The notes under the pieces: generated by a model
Seen by the model: only the letters and a program-made list of their open reading frames with translations
Told to the model about the DNA's origin: nothing
Database searches by the model: none
In this document: positions 1 through 12,129 of the stretch, piece by piece
Layout: each line of letters begins with the position of its first letter
Position numbering within the stretch: position 1 is the stretch's first letter
Source: Candidatus Aminicenantota bacterium
Lineage (GTDB): Bacteria > Acidobacteriota > Aminicenantia > Aminicenantales > Saccharicenantaceae
Length of the DNA: 64,000 nt
Direction of reading: 5' to 3'
Assembly (NCBI GenBank): GCA_014360015.1
Contig: JACIYJ010000004.1
Location: forward strand, 193,520-257,519
Made by a program: the position numbers and the translations under genes

Positions 1-668
1 TTTCCAATCAACTCAACTGGGTAGCTTTCCATTCCGATAACCAGATTACCAACGTTGGTGAACTCCCCTGGAAAAAAGAGACCGGGTTGGTCTCCATCTG
101 GATTCTGGGAATGTTCAATCCTTCACCCACGACCACAGTGGTTATACCTTATAAACCTGGTCCAGAAGAAGAGTTGGGCCCGATTGTCAATGATGCTTAT
201 TTCGGAAAAGTTCCAGCTGACCGCCTGGTGATTACAGACGAAGTCATCTATTTTAAGGGGGATGGCCAGTACCGGAGCAAAATCGGGGTCCCACCGCGAC
301 GAGCCCTGCCTTTCCTCGGTAGCTATGACTCTGCCAATAAAGTTCTAACCATCGTCCATCTAACGATTCCCGAAAATCCAACTGATTATGTCAATTCCAT
401 GTGGGAAATTCAGAAAGACCCCTATGCCGGCGATGTAGTCAACAGCTATAACGACGGACCGGCTGCTCCTGGAGCCAAACCGCTCGGACCTTTCTATGAG
501 CTGGAATCATCCTCACCGGGTGCTGCTCTCAATCCAGGTGAGTCTTTAAGGCATGTTCATACCACTATCCATATTCAGGGTGAAGAAAAAGACCTGGATA
601 CGATTGCCCAGAAGATTTTTGGCGTCAGCCTTGATGAAATTAAGAAAGCTTTTGAAAAGAAACAATAA
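1..668 (+). CDS. C-terminal part of a probable exported protein, DUF6786-like (5' end cut by window)
   Basis: The frame is open from base 3 to the TAA at 666-668, so the gene begins outside the window; about 221 residues are present. There is no membrane segment, lipobox or known catalytic motif in this part. The pattern of a Trp-rich strand, a segment with FNPSP followed by TTVVIPYK, and NDAYFGK-x-PADRL recalls a family of secreted Bacteroidetes and Planctomycetes proteins (DUF6786) thought to have a sugar-epimerase-like beta fold. That assignment is from memory and moderate. A TTG at 87 could serve as a start, but homologous-looking sequence continues upstream of it, so the longer reading is preferred. 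Function unknown. Confidence 0.7.
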   Translation, partial: SNQLNWVAFHSDNQITNVGELPWKKETGLVSIWILGMFNPSPTTTVVIPYKPGPEEELGPIVNDAYFGKVPADRLVITDEVIYFKGDGQYRSKIGVPPRRALPFLGSYDSANKVLTIVHLTIPENPTDYVNSMWEIQKDPYAGDVVNSYNDGPAAPGAKPLGPFYELESSSPGAALNPGESLRHVHTTIHIQGEEKDLDTIAQKIFGVSLDEIKKAFEKKQ

Positions 669-771
669 ATATTAAGCTGAAAAAGACGACCAAATACCCG
701 GCCTATTTAGCCGTTGCTTTATGAAAATCGGGTAATAAAGACACATAAAATAATTAAAAAAAGAAGAATGC

Positions 772-799
772 TTGAGCTGATGAAAATCAAAATTATCAT
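772..799 (+). promoter_or_regulatory. possible sigma-70 promoter for the saccharopine-dehydrogenase-like gene
   Basis: TTGAGC at 772-777 is followed after 16 bases by TATCAT at 794-799. It lies in the 261-base AT-rich gap 669-929, which holds no convincing gene. The transcript would carry a leader of about 120 bases. The match is moderate and other AT-rich boxes are present. Confidence 0.3.
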
Positions 800-929
800 T
801 CATTCGTCTCTTGTTTCCATTCTCTTCTATGTCAATCATTTCAGTGGCCTGTAATTTTGCCGCTCGACCTTTTCTCCATCTCAATTACATTAATCTTGTT
901 AAATAATCGCCGAAAGAAAGGAGAAAACA

Positions 930-2063
930 ATGAGAGTAATAATTCTTGGAGCAGGGTTGGTAGGAAAAGCCATGGCTTTGGACTTAGCCGCAGAACCAGG
1001 ATTTGAAATAACCGCAGTTGATTTCAGAGGTGAGCCACTGGAAGAGTTAGCCAGAGCTGGAGTGGCTGTGGTGAGAAAGGATTTGTCCAGGCCAGCAGAA
1101 GTCAGCGAGGCCGTCAGAGATTATGAACTGGTGATCAATGCCCTGCCCGGCTTTCTGGGCTTTCAAACCTTAAAGGCCTGCCTGGAATCTGGTAAAAATG
1201 TGGTAGATATCGCTTTTTTCCCGGAAGATCCTTTTGAACTTGATTCACTGGCTAAAGAAAAAGGGGTAACGGCAGTGGTTGATTGCGGGGTGGCTCCGGG
1301 TCTTAGCCACATGCTGGCTGCTTACGGCCTCAATCAGCTGGACAGAGGTCGCTCTCTTCTAATTTATGTCGGGGGTCTGCCGGTGGTCAGACAATGGCCG
1401 TTCGAATATAAGGCAGTTTTTTCTCCCTATGATGTCATCGAAGAATATCTCCGACCGGCCCGGTTCAGAGAAAACGGACACTTAGTGATAAAGCCGGCTC
1501 TTTCCGACCCAGAATTTATCGAGTTTGAAAAGCTGGGTACTCTAGAAGCTTTTAACACCGATGGACTACGTACTCTGCTCAAGACACTCGACGTTCCGAA
1601 TATGAAAGAAAAAACCCTGCGTTATCCAGGACACCGGGAAAAAATGGCCATACTCAAGGAAGCTGGTTTCTTTGGAACCGAACCGGTAGAAATTTCCGGC
1701 CAGAGAATCCGTCCGATCGATTTTACGGCTAAGGTTTTATTTTCCAGGTTGAAGCTCAACCCCGGAGAAGAAGACCTGACGGTGATGCGGGTTATGGTTA
1801 GCGGCGAAAAAAGCGGTCAGAACCGAACGCTGATTTATGACCTTTTCGACAGATTTGACCGTAAAACTGGAATTCACAGCATGGCCAGGACAACCGGCTA
1901 TACCGCCACCATGGTAGCCAGAGCTATGGCCAGAGGATTGATTAAAAAGACGGGCGTTGTTGCGCCGGAATATCTCGGTTTTGACCGCGAATGTCTGAAG
2001 TTTGTTGTGACCGGGCTAAAAAACAAAGGTCTGAGTATTGAAGAGCGGATAGAAACAATTTAA
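930..2063 (+). CDS. saccharopine dehydrogenase family NAD(P)-dependent oxidoreductase (lysine 6-dehydrogenase-like)
   Basis: 377 residues. An N-terminal Rossmann fold opens with GAGLVG (residues 7-12) and an acidic residue ending beta-2 (AVDFRG). The middle holds the family signature around WPFEYKAVFSP, then LEAFNTDGLRTLL and LRYPGH. Enzymes of this family act on lysine or saccharopine: true saccharopine dehydrogenases split saccharopine, while bacterial L-lysine 6-dehydrogenases deaminate lysine at the epsilon position. The block with TDGLR and YPGH resembles the lysine 6-dehydrogenase branch, but the substrate cannot be fixed from sequence. The ATG start has a strong GGAG ribosome site 6 bases upstream. 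It stands alone, and its 3' end is 4 bases from the convergent next gene. Confidence 0.85.
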   Translation: MRVIILGAGLVGKAMALDLAAEPGFEITAVDFRGEPLEELARAGVAVVRKDLSRPAEVSEAVRDYELVINALPGFLGFQTLKACLESGKNVVDIAFFPEDPFELDSLAKEKGVTAVVDCGVAPGLSHMLAAYGLNQLDRGRSLLIYVGGLPVVRQWPFEYKAVFSPYDVIEEYLRPARFRENGHLVIKPALSDPEFIEFEKLGTLEAFNTDGLRTLLKTLDVPNMKEKTLRYPGHREKMAILKEAGFFGTEPVEISGQRIRPIDFTAKVLFSRLKLNPGEEDLTVMRVMVSGEKSGQNRTLIYDLFDRFDRKTGIHSMARTTGYTATMVARAMARGLIKKTGVVAPEYLGFDRECLKFVVTGLKNKGLSIEERIETI

Positions 2064-2067
2064 GAGG

Positions 2068-3339
2068 CTATTTTTTGACCTTTCTGGTATCGACCCAGTT
2101 TTCCAGGAACCTGGTTTCTCCCGCTGCTGGCTGTTCCTGTTCGCTCAACAGCGATTCTATGATGGCTTTCAGATGAGCATAAGGCAGAGTTCCTATAATC
2201 ATCCGATTATTGATGATCATGGTCGGAGTTGATCTTATGCCGTAAGGATAGCGTTCTGAAGTCTTCTCGTATTCTTTTCCAGTTTCGATGATTTTCTTCA
2301 CCAACTCTTTGGTCTTCTCATCAGTCAGAGCTGCCTCTACCCCGTATTTTTTAGCCAGCTGCAATCGCCATTCAGGATTTTTAGCTTTTTCAAAATTCCT
2401 GAAAATTTCATCATGAATCTGAAGAAATTTGGCTGGGTCATATGCGGCGATATATGACAGATCGCAGGCGCCAGGATGTCTATCTTTATCAACGACATCA
2501 TTACATTTAGCTTCAAGCGGGAAGAATTGAAAAGCGATGTTAATCTTACCAGCATATTCTTTCTTGAGCCTCTCCAGCTGCTTGAAGAGGAAAAGGCAGT
2601 CAGGACAGAGAAAATCGGCATACTCAATTATTCTAATCGGAGCATCTTCAAATTTTTCGGTAGCTTTGGCTGTCCAGTAAGGAGAAATGAGACTCGGATT
2701 CTTAACCGGCTTAAGGCTGTAGAATTCTTTGACGATTCTCGTGGCCACACCCCCTAACTGAGCGTCTTTTTTTGCCTGATAGAAAAGATGGAAGCCATAG
2801 GCGCCCATGATGGTCAGAAGTCCAATAGCTACCAACGGTTTCAAAGAACCAATGGCTAAATCTTTGATAAATCCTATAAGCCCGGGTTGTTCGCTTCTGA
2901 TTCCGAACTTCCAGAAAAGGTAGAAATTCAGGAGCGAAAAAACATAATATCCAGAGCAAAGAAGACACAGACTTTTCAGGAAGAAAACTGAATACAGAAA
3001 AAGAGTAATAACTCCCAAGGCATTTGGCAGGGCCAAAAATTTATTGACCTTCTCAAACCTGGCTGAAGGCAGAACTGCTCCCAGCATCACCAGAATCCCG
3101 AGCACCAGACCCCAGTAACCCAGCGGAACGCCCTGAAAATGAGCAATAGAGGAATAGGCCGAGCTGTCGCAATTAAAAAAGCTGCTGATATCGCAGAATG
3201 AACCGGTGAAAATAGTCTCTGGGAAATTAGCTCTGAAGAAATGATCAATGGTCAGGAATGAAGCCACGGCCATTCCTAAGCCAGCCACAAAACTCCAGAG
3301 CCGGAGCCAACTACTTTTAAGGGTCAAGCTTCTATCCAT
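2068..3339 (-). CDS. VKOR domain fused to a DsbA-like thioredoxin domain
   Basis: 423 residues, a disulfide-forming enzyme pair in one chain. Residues 1-185 form a multi-pass membrane domain of the vitamin K epoxide reductase family with the loop cysteines C49 and C57 and the quinone-side CLLC motif C125-x2-C128. After a final membrane helix (about 168-188) comes a periplasmic DsbA-type thioredoxin domain with the active site C245-P-D-C248 and the cis-proline segment STPT near residue 367. Known bacterial VKOR fusions pass electrons from the thioredoxin dithiol through the VKOR cysteines to quinone. All cysteines expected for this are present. The ATG is preceded by GAGGTGG. It appears to replace DsbA/DsbB here; no separate partner is adjacent. 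Confidence 0.9.
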   Translation of the reverse strand: MDRSLTLKSSWLRLWSFVAGLGMAVASFLTIDHFFRANFPETIFTGSFCDISSFFNCDSSAYSSIAHFQGVPLGYWGLVLGILVMLGAVLPSARFEKVNKFLALPNALGVITLFLYSVFFLKSLCLLCSGYYVFSLLNFYLFWKFGIRSEQPGLIGFIKDLAIGSLKPLVAIGLLTIMGAYGFHLFYQAKKDAQLGGVATRIVKEFYSLKPVKNPSLISPYWTAKATEKFEDAPIRIIEYADFLCPDCLFLFKQLERLKKEYAGKINIAFQFFPLEAKCNDVVDKDRHPGACDLSYIAAYDPAKFLQIHDEIFRNFEKAKNPEWRLQLAKKYGVEAALTDEKTKELVKKIIETGKEYEKTSERYPYGIRSTPTMIINNRMIIGTLPYAHLKAIIESLLSEQEQPAAGETRFLENWVDTRKVKK

Positions 3340-3364
3340 TTTCCACCTCAGGAAATTCGAATTT

Positions 3365-3393
3365 ATTTAACCCTTTTTGAACCCTTCTGTCAA
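3365..3393 (-). promoter_or_regulatory. sigma-70 promoter for the VKOR-DsbA gene
   Basis: On the minus strand TTGACA (3393-3388) is followed after 17 bases by TTAAAT (3370-3365). The expected start of transcription is about 19 bases before the ATG, leaving room for the GAGGTGG ribosome site. Confidence 0.5.
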
Positions 3394-3422
3394 CAAGTCC
3401 CGGTTATCCAGCCGCGATTATT

Positions 3423-3493
3423 TTTTTAAAATGTTTTTAAAATGTCCAGTTTAAAAGTAACGCCTCCTAAAAATTTCGGTTTAATCGGTTTAA
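3423..3493. repeat. two short AT-rich tandem duplications
   Basis: TTTTTAAAATG occurs twice head to tail (3423-3433, 3434-3444, period 11). TCGGTTTAA occurs twice head to tail (3476-3484, 3485-3493, period 9). CAGTTTAAAA lies between them at 3447-3456. They occupy the 190-base gap between the divergently placed 5' end of the VKOR gene and the 3' end of trmN6. They may be operator half-sites or slippage products. Confidence 0.5.
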
Positions 3494-3529
3494 TAAGTCG
3501 TGATAGAGAAAAGGCGACTAAATCGAAAC

Positions 3530-4265
3530 TTACCTCTTCTGTCGCCCGGCAAAGATTTCTTCGGCTTCCTGAGTGTAGCGGCCATCAGGACCGAAGAGAA
3601 CAAGCGGCGGAATAACCCTGGTCTCTTCCGCAGAAAAAGCACACTCAGCTAAGAAAAAGTTGGGCTGTTCGTTTTCTCTGGGATAAACCAGCCTTTGAGT
3701 TTTAAGCTTCAGTCCCTGCTTCCCAAGTTCGTCTTCAAATTCCTGTCGGCGGCTGTGGGGAAATATAAAATAGGCGCGACCAGTTTCCTTAAGCCAGGTC
3801 CTTGTCCAGGTCAGGATTTCTTCCAGGCTGCAGAGAAGTTCATGCTTGGCAATGTTCTTTTCTTCTGAAGGACTCAAAAAGCCACTGTTTTTCCGGATAT
3901 AAGGCGGGTTAGAAAAGATGATGTCAAACTTATGGTAAGGATGGTAACACCTGAAATCTTTCTGAATGATGGTAATCCGACCCTCAAGGTTGTTCAGCAT
4001 CACATTCCGGCGGGCCAAGTCAGCCAGTCCGGGCTGGACTTCGAGGGCTACAATGTGCTTGAAGGGTTTGATGCTCAGCAGGAGCGAAATTATCCCGCAA
4101 CCGGTACCGATTTCCAGGATTTCGTCGCTGTCTTTGGTCTGGATAAAATCGGCCAGAAGTGGGGCATCGATAGAGAAGCGAAAGCCGTTTTTCCTCTGGA
4201 GGACAAGAATTCTTCCTCGATAAAAGGTATCTAAACTTTCGTCAGGTCTTACCTCCGGGTTAACC

Positions 4266-4276
<11 letters not shown>
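3530..4276 (-). CDS. trmN6: tRNA1(Val) adenine-37 N6-methyltransferase-like SAM-dependent methyltransferase
   Basis: 248 residues, close to the usual length of TrmN6/YfiC. The SAM-binding motif EIGTGCGI (residues 56-63) and the N6-adenine methylase catalytic motif NPPY are both present. The N-terminal block LDTFYRGRILVLQRKNGFRF is typical of the bacterial YfiC/YabB branch. The reaction expected is N6-methylation of A37 in tRNA1(Val); a related N6-methylase role cannot be excluded. The start overlaps the end of atpC by 11 bases, so it is translated as the last gene of the ATPase operon. Confidence 0.8.
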
Positions 4277-6852
<2,576 letters not shown>

Positions 6853-6869
<17 letters not shown>

Positions 6870-8385
6870 GTTTCAACTCCTCCTTGAAAACCTGGTTGAA
6901 TTCCTGAAGAGCCTGACTGATTTCCTGGTCAAGCTCCATATCGATCTGTTTTTTGCTGGCGATGGCCTGAAGCAGATGAGAATATTTACTGTCAAAATAT
7001 TCATAGAGTCGTTTTTCATACTTTCTGATGACTTCTACCGGAAATTCATCCAGAAAACCGCGGTTGCCGGCGTAGATGATCAGAACCTGTTTTTCCACAG
7101 GAAGCGGAGAGAAAGGTTCTTGCTTAAGTATTTCGGTCAATCTCAGGCCGCGTTCGAGCTGGGCCTGGCTGGCTTTATCCAACTCGGTGCCAAACTGGGC
7201 GAAGGTTTGCAGTTCCCGGTACTGAGCTAAGTCCAGCCTCAATTTTCCGGCCACCTGCTTCATGGCCTTGATTTGAGCACTACCGCCGACCCGGGAAACC
7301 GAAATCCCGACATTGATCGCCGGCCTGATACCGGCGTTGAACAGTCCAGGTTCAAGATAAATCTGGCCGTCGGTGATGGAGATAACATTGGTCGGAATAT
7401 AGCCAGACACATCTCCGGCCTGAGTTTCGATGATGGGCAGGGCGGTCAACGACCCACCACCCAGCTCATCGTTCAGTTTGGCGGCTCTTTCCAGAAGTCT
7501 TGAATGCAAGTAGAAAACGTCACCAGGATAAGCTTCTCTTCCAGGTGGTCTCCTTAAAAGCAAAGAAATCTCGCGATAAGCGGCCGCATGTTTGGAGAGG
7601 TCATCATAGATGACCAGTGCATGCTGACCATTATCCCGGAAATATTCGCCCATGGCACAGCCAGCATAAGGAGCCAGGTACTGGAGGGCCGAAGGGTCGG
7701 AAGCCGAAGCCACCACCACGATGGAGTAGGACATAGCTCCATAGTCTTCCAGGTTCTTGATAATCTGAGCAATGGTTGATTTTTTCTGACCGATGGCCAC
7801 ATAGATGCAGATAACACCGGTGTTTTTCTGGTTGAGGATGGTATCAATGACGATGGTCGTTTTTCCAGTCTGACGGTCGCCAATGATAAGTTCTCGCTGG
7901 CCACGACCAATGGGAATCATGGCATCGATGGCTTTGATTCCTGTCTGTAAAGGCTCGCGCACCGGAAGTCTATCGACCACACCAGGAGCCAGCCTCTCGA
8001 CAAACATGTATTTATCTGTCCTGATCGGCCCTTTACCATCCAGGGGATTGCCTAAGGGATCCACCACCCGACCGATAAGAGCTGGACCGGCTGGAACTCG
8101 CAGAATTTCTTTAGTCCGCCTGACAATGTCTCCTTCTTTGACCAGGTTGGTTTCGCCAAGCAGCATCACCCCGACAGAATCTTCTTCCAGGTTCAGAGCC
8201 ACTCCGTAGACATCGCGGGGAAAAATCAGCACTTCGTTGTACATCACATTCTCCAGGCCATAGACTCTGGCAATGCCATCGCCCACAGAGATGACCGTGC
8301 CGGTCTCTTTGATGTCGACGCCTCCAGCAAATTCTTTAATCTGTTGCTCGATGATCCTGGTAATTTCGTCTGCTTTTAGTTGCAT
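6853..8385 (-). CDS. atpA: F-type ATP synthase alpha subunit
   Basis: 510 residues, the usual length. Walker A is GDRQTGKT (169-176); the arginine-finger region [11 protein letters not shown] is intact, as is the [11 protein letters not shown] block. It forms the alternating non-catalytic sites of the F1 hexamer. It lies 4 bases after atpH and overlaps atpG. Confidence 0.98.
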
Positions 8386-8389
8386 TTTT

Positions 8390-8932
8390 CTACCCCTGAC
8401 TGATGATTTCTCTCAGTTTTAAAAGACTCCCTTTTATGGAAACATCATAATAGACATTGCCTTTTCTAATCAGAAGACCAGCGATGATTTCCGGGTTCAG
8501 ACGGAAAAGTAACCTGACTGGCTTTTTCTCCAGTTTTTCCAGAGCCACTTTCAACTTGGCCTTTTCTTCCTCAGTCAGCTCCACCGCTGAGCTGATTTCA
8601 AAGGTTTCGATACCTCTTTCCTCAGCCCAGATTTCAGGCAGGTCAGTCACCAATTCCCGGAGCAAACTCATTCTTTCGTTTTCAGTCATAAGCTTAAGCA
8701 AACTGTTGACCTTGGGACTAAAGTTCAACTTTCCCAGCAGTTCGGTCAGGATTTTCATCTTCTGACTGGTAGCAATAAAGGGAGAGGTCAGAGCAAAATT
8801 GATTTTTTCATGAGAAGCCATCAACCCGGCCAGGGCTTGAAGCTGCTGAAGACAGACTTCAAATTCCTGTTCAGTTTCGATCGCTCTGGCCAGGCCTCGA
8901 GCGTATTTTCTAATTATCGACCGATGATTCAT
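8390..8932 (-). CDS. atpH: F-type ATP synthase delta subunit
   Basis: 180 residues, standard OSCP/delta length. The N-terminal six-helix domain begins [14 protein letters not shown] and the C-terminal signature near residues 145-175 ([25 protein letters not shown] with SIKGSLLKL) is present. It links the peripheral stalk to the top of F1. The start overlaps the preceding b-subunit gene by 23 bases. Confidence 0.93.
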   Translation of the reverse strand: MNHRSIIRKYARGLARAIETEQEFEVCLQQLQALAGLMASHEKINFALTSPFIATSQKMKILTELLGKLNFSPKVNSLLKLMTENERMSLLRELVTDLPEIWAEERGIETFEISSAVELTEEEKAKLKVALEKLEKKPVRLLFRLNPEIIAGLLIRKGNVYYDVSIKGSLLKLREIISQG

Positions 8933-9503
8933 AGACTGTCCTCAGGTTGTCGATGGCCCTGTGAATGATTTTTCGGTGAAGTTCAGGACTGAGTTTCTGT
9001 TTTATTTTTTGTTCAGCCAGAGCCACACTCAGGTTAATGGTATAAACCTTTAATTCCAGAATGCTGGCCCTAACCAGTGAGTCAATCTCTTCCTGGGCTA
9101 ATTTTCGTAATCTTTCGGCTTCCTGGTGAGCCTCGAACTTTATTCTTTCTCTTTCTTTCAAAGCTTCTTTTTCTGCTTCTTCCTTCATCCGTCTCACTTC
9201 ATCTTCCAGCCGGTTGAGCCGCTCCTTAGTTTGCTCCAGTTTCTGCAGCGACTCAGCCTTCAGGTCTTCTGATTTCTGAAGAAGTAAAGCCATTTCTTCA
9301 GATTTTCGTCTAAGATATTCATTAACCGGCTTTCTCAGGACATAAGCCAGCCCGCCGAAAAGGACGATAAAATTTAAAACCTGACCGAGAAAAGTTGAGA
9401 GGCCTGAACGGCCATGGGTTTCTTCAGCCAGAGCCAGTCCACTGACTAAAAAAAACGATAAAATCAGGAAGATACTTCTAACCACCGATGACCGAGCTCT
9501 CAA
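8910..9503 (-). CDS. atpF: F-type ATP synthase b-type stalk subunit with signal-like N-terminus
   Basis: 197 residues. After a basic start there is a hydrophobic stretch (about 10-25) ending ALAEE that looks like a cleavable signal sequence, then a second hydrophobic helix (about 36-57, LGQVLNFIVLFGGLAYVL) that is the normal b-subunit anchor followed by RKPVNEYLRRK. Residues 60-165 are a charged coiled coil. The TTG start overlaps the stop of the preceding stalk gene as TTGA; GAGGAG is 11 bases upstream. With the neighbouring gene it makes a b/b' heterodimeric peripheral stalk. Which one should be called b or b-prime is not decidable from sequence alone. Confidence 0.88.
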   Translation of the reverse strand: MRARSSVVRSIFLILSFFLVSGLALAEETHGRSGLSTFLGQVLNFIVLFGGLAYVLRKPVNEYLRRKSEEMALLLQKSEDLKAESLQKLEQTKERLNRLEDEVRRMKEEAEKEALKERERIKFEAHQEAERLRKLAQEEIDSLVRASILELKVYTINLSVALAEQKIKQKLSPELHRKIIHRAIDNLRTVYESSVDN

Positions 9504-9916
9504 TGGAGTAGCTTCTCCTCTAATTCTTTGGCCAGGTCTTCAACTTTCTGGTCTAATTCACTCTTGAGTTTTTCTACCTGACCCTGAAGTTCTTTTCTGG
9601 CGGCCTCGACCTGTCCCCGGACTTCGGTCTGAATCTCTGAAACCAACCTGGCCTTTTCCGTCAGGGCTTCAGAAACTATTTTCTCTCTTATCACCTGAGA
9701 TTCCTGTCTGGCTTCCTTCAAGCTGGTTTCAATCCGATGGAGATGGTCTTCGTATTCTTTTATGGCCTGCTTGTATGCCTGTTCATTCTCTTCAAGAATT
9801 TTTTTTCTCTTTTCTCTGATTTTTAGGTAAGGCTTGAAAAAAACTTTCGTCAGAACAAGCACAAGAATCCAGACTAAGATGAAGACAACCGCGAAGGTCA
9901 GGTCAATCTGCAGCAA
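9500..9916 (-). CDS. F-type ATP synthase second b-type (b') stalk subunit
   Basis: 138 residues. One N-terminal membrane helix (residues 5-27, ending TKVFFKPYLKIREKR) is followed by a long charged coiled coil to the C-terminus, the plan of b and b' subunits. The start is TTG with GAGG about 8 bases upstream. It is first of the ATPase genes and lies 48 bases after folC. No atpB (a) or atpE (c) gene is present on either side. Confidence 0.87.
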   Translation of the reverse strand: MLQIDLTFAVVFILVWILVLVLTKVFFKPYLKIREKRKKILEENEQAYKQAIKEYEDHLHRIETSLKEARQESQVIREKIVSEALTEKARLVSEIQTEVRGQVEAARKELQGQVEKLKSELDQKVEDLAKELEEKLLH

Positions 9917-9964
9917 GGTCTAAACCTCATCAGATAACAGAATAAAAATTTAGCATTAAAGGGG

Positions 9965-11299
9965 CTAAAAAGCAACCGAAGAAGCCTTAGCTCTCCGAAC
10001 TGTCTGACCATAAGCTGAGAAAAATTTCTTAGCTTCGCCCACCAAAAAGAGTGACCCTGTAATGAGGATTGGAATCTGGCCCCCAGATAGGGTCAGGGCT
10101 AATCTGACAGCTGAAGCCACGTCTTCTTCCAGAAAATATTTAGGCCTGTATTTTGGTATTTTAGAAGCGATTTCCTGAGGGCTGGCTGCTCTTTCTAAGG
10201 CTGGTCTGGTCAGGATAATCCGACTGGCTAATGGGAAGAGCCAGCGGGCTATTTTTTCCACATCCTTATCCTTCATCACCGCAAAAACCAGAATCACCGG
10301 TTGATTGATTCTGGTTTTCACATAATCCCTTACTACCCGGGCACCCGCCTCATTATGGCAACCGTCCAGAATGATGAGTGGCCTGGAGCTGAATATTTCC
10401 AGACGACCGGGCCAATTAGCTGTGGCTATAGCTTTGATGATCTCGTTCTTGTTCAGCTTCCATCCCCGTTCTTTCAGAACTTCAGCCACGGTTATGGCTA
10501 CAGCTGCATTTTCTCCCTGATGGAGGCCGGGGAGAGAAGGCTGGTATCGGTATGTCTGGCTATTCGATTGAAAAGTAAAAATAGGTCCCTTTCGGCTGTC
10601 TTTCCACGAAAACTTTCTCCCTTGCCCAAAGACCTCAATCAGCGGAGCTTGAAGTTCCTGACATTTTTTCTTGATGACCTGAAGAGCTATCCGGTTTTTT
10701 ACCCCGCAGACGCAGGGTGTATTCTCTTTGATGATGCCGGCTTTCTCAAAAGCTATTTTATCCAGAGTATCTCCAAGATACTGCTGATGGTCGTAGGATA
10801 TGGTAGTAATCACCGAAACCTGAGGGCTGACCACGTTGGTGGCATCAAATCTTCCACCCATCCCCACTTCAAGCACGGCCAGGTCAACTTTTTTCTCCCT
10901 GAAATAGAGCAGAGCCGCTATGGTCAGGATTTCAAAGAAAGTTAAAGAACCAGTAATCAGTCCGGCTTTTTTTAATCTTTTTTCTTTCTTTTCGATCTCT
11001 TGGAGCAGACGGCAAAAATCTTCTTCCGGAATCATCCGACCATTAATTTTTATTCTTTCCCTGACATCAACGAGGTGGGGTGAAGTGTAAAGACCGGTTT
11101 TGAAGCCATGAAGCCGGAAAACCTGGTCCAGCATGGCACAGACCGAGCCTTTACCATTAGTTCCAGCCACATGAACTGCAGGATAACTCTGATGAGGCCG
11201 GCCGAATGACTCTAAGACAGCCCTGATGTTTTCCAGACCCAGTCTGACACCAAAGAGCTGAGCCTGTTCCAGATATCTTTGACAGGAGGTAGAACTCAT
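9965..11299 (-). CDS. folC: folylpolyglutamate synthase / dihydrofolate synthase
   Basis: 444 residues. The ATP-binding loop is GTNGKGS (46-52) and the family signature [15 protein letters not shown] follows around residue 140-155; [11 protein letters not shown] and [10 protein letters not shown] are the other Mur-ligase-type blocks. It adds glutamate to folates, and in many bacteria also makes dihydrofolate from dihydropteroate. The ATG overlaps the accD stop as ATGA, matching the widespread accD-folC pairing. Confidence 0.95.
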   Translation of the reverse strand: MSSTSCQRYLEQAQLFGVRLGLENIRAVLESFGRPHQSYPAVHVAGTNGKGSVCAMLDQVFRLHGFKTGLYTSPHLVDVRERIKINGRMIPEEDFCRLLQEIEKKEKRLKKAGLITGSLTFFEILTIAALLYFREKKVDLAVLEVGMGGRFDATNVVSPQVSVITTISYDHQQYLGDTLDKIAFEKAGIIKENTPCVCGVKNRIALQVIKKKCQELQAPLIEVFGQGRKFSWKDSRKGPIFTFQSNSQTYRYQPSLPGLHQGENAAVAITVAEVLKERGWKLNKNEIIKAIATANWPGRLEIFSSRPLIILDGCHNEAGARVVRDYVKTRINQPVILVFAVMKDKDVEKIARWLFPLASRIILTRPALERAASPQEIASKIPKYRPKYFLEEDVASAVRLALTLSGGQIPILITGSLFLVGEAKKFFSAYGQTVRRAKASSVAF

Positions 11300-12090
11300 T
11301 GAGGTTTGTTCAGGAAAAGGCGAAGAGCTTTTATCAGATAATTCCGGAGATACTTTCTTTCGACCACATCATCGAGCATGCCGTGGGCCAGCAGAAATTC
11401 AGCCCGCTGAAAACCCTTGGGCAGTTTTTCTTTGATGGTTTGCTCTATAACCCGCGGTCCGGCGAAGCCTATCAGGGCGTTAGGTTCAGCGATGTTGATA
11501 TCACCGAGCATGGCAAAGCTGGCCGTTGTTCCACCGGTAGTCGGGTCAGTCAGAACTGAAATATACGGCAGTCTGGCTTCGCCCAGGCGAGCTAAGGCTG
11601 CCGCCGTTTTGATCATCTGCATCAGAGACATCATTCCTTCCTGCATTCTGGCACCACCAGAGCAGGAAATTATGATTAACGGAAGTCTTTCTTGGATGGC
11701 TCTTTCAGCTGCCCGGGCAACTTTTTCTCCAACTACCGAACCCATGCTGCCGCCCATAAAGCCGAACTCCATGGCTAAGATGAGGACTGGAATCCCGTCC
11801 ATGGTTCCTTTAGCCGTGACGATAGCTTCCGGCAGGCCAGTTTTTTTCTGGCTTTCCTCGAGTCTTTTGGAGTATTTTTGCTGATCTTCAAACCCTAAGA
11901 AATCGACTGGATAGATGTTCTGATCGAGGAGTTCAAACTGCCCGTCATCAAAAAGCAGTCTCAGACGATCCAGAGCTCCGAGCCGGAAATGGTAGTTACA
12001 GAGCGGACAGACATAAAGGTTATCGATGATATCCTGTTTGTAGAGGATTTTCTGACAATTATTACACCGTGTCCACAAGCCTTCAGTCAT
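11296..12090 (-). CDS. accD: acetyl-CoA carboxylase carboxyltransferase beta subunit
   Basis: 264 residues. An N-terminal zinc ribbon uses C9, C12, C28 and C31; the crotonase-like carboxyltransferase core carries [17 protein letters not shown] and [18 protein letters not shown]. With AccA it moves the carboxyl group from biotin to acetyl-CoA for fatty acid synthesis; accA is not in this window. The ATG has a GGAGG ribosome site. It lies 39 bases after the receiver-domain gene and is probably transcribed with it. Confidence 0.96.
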   Translation of the reverse strand: MTEGLWTRCNNCQKILYKQDIIDNLYVCPLCNYHFRLGALDRLRLLFDDGQFELLDQNIYPVDFLGFEDQQKYSKRLEESQKKTGLPEAIVTAKGTMDGIPVLILAMEFGFMGGSMGSVVGEKVARAAERAIQERLPLIIISCSGGARMQEGMMSLMQMIKTAAALARLGEARLPYISVLTDPTTGGTTASFAMLGDINIAEPNALIGFAGPRVIEQTIKEKLPKGFQRAEFLLAHGMLDDVVERKYLRNYLIKALRLFLNKPQ

Positions 12091-12129
12091 TTAATCCTCC
12101 TTGATTCTTATGGTAGTCTCTGACTGAAT

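Noticed and set aside
672..884. 70-codon minus-strand frame in the gap before the saccharopine-dehydrogenase-like gene
   Set aside because: TTG start without ribosome site, irregular composition, and it lies over plausible promoter sequence.
10301..10945. 214-codon plus-strand frame
   Set aside because: Fully antisense to folC, whose catalytic motifs are unmistakable; a composition shadow.
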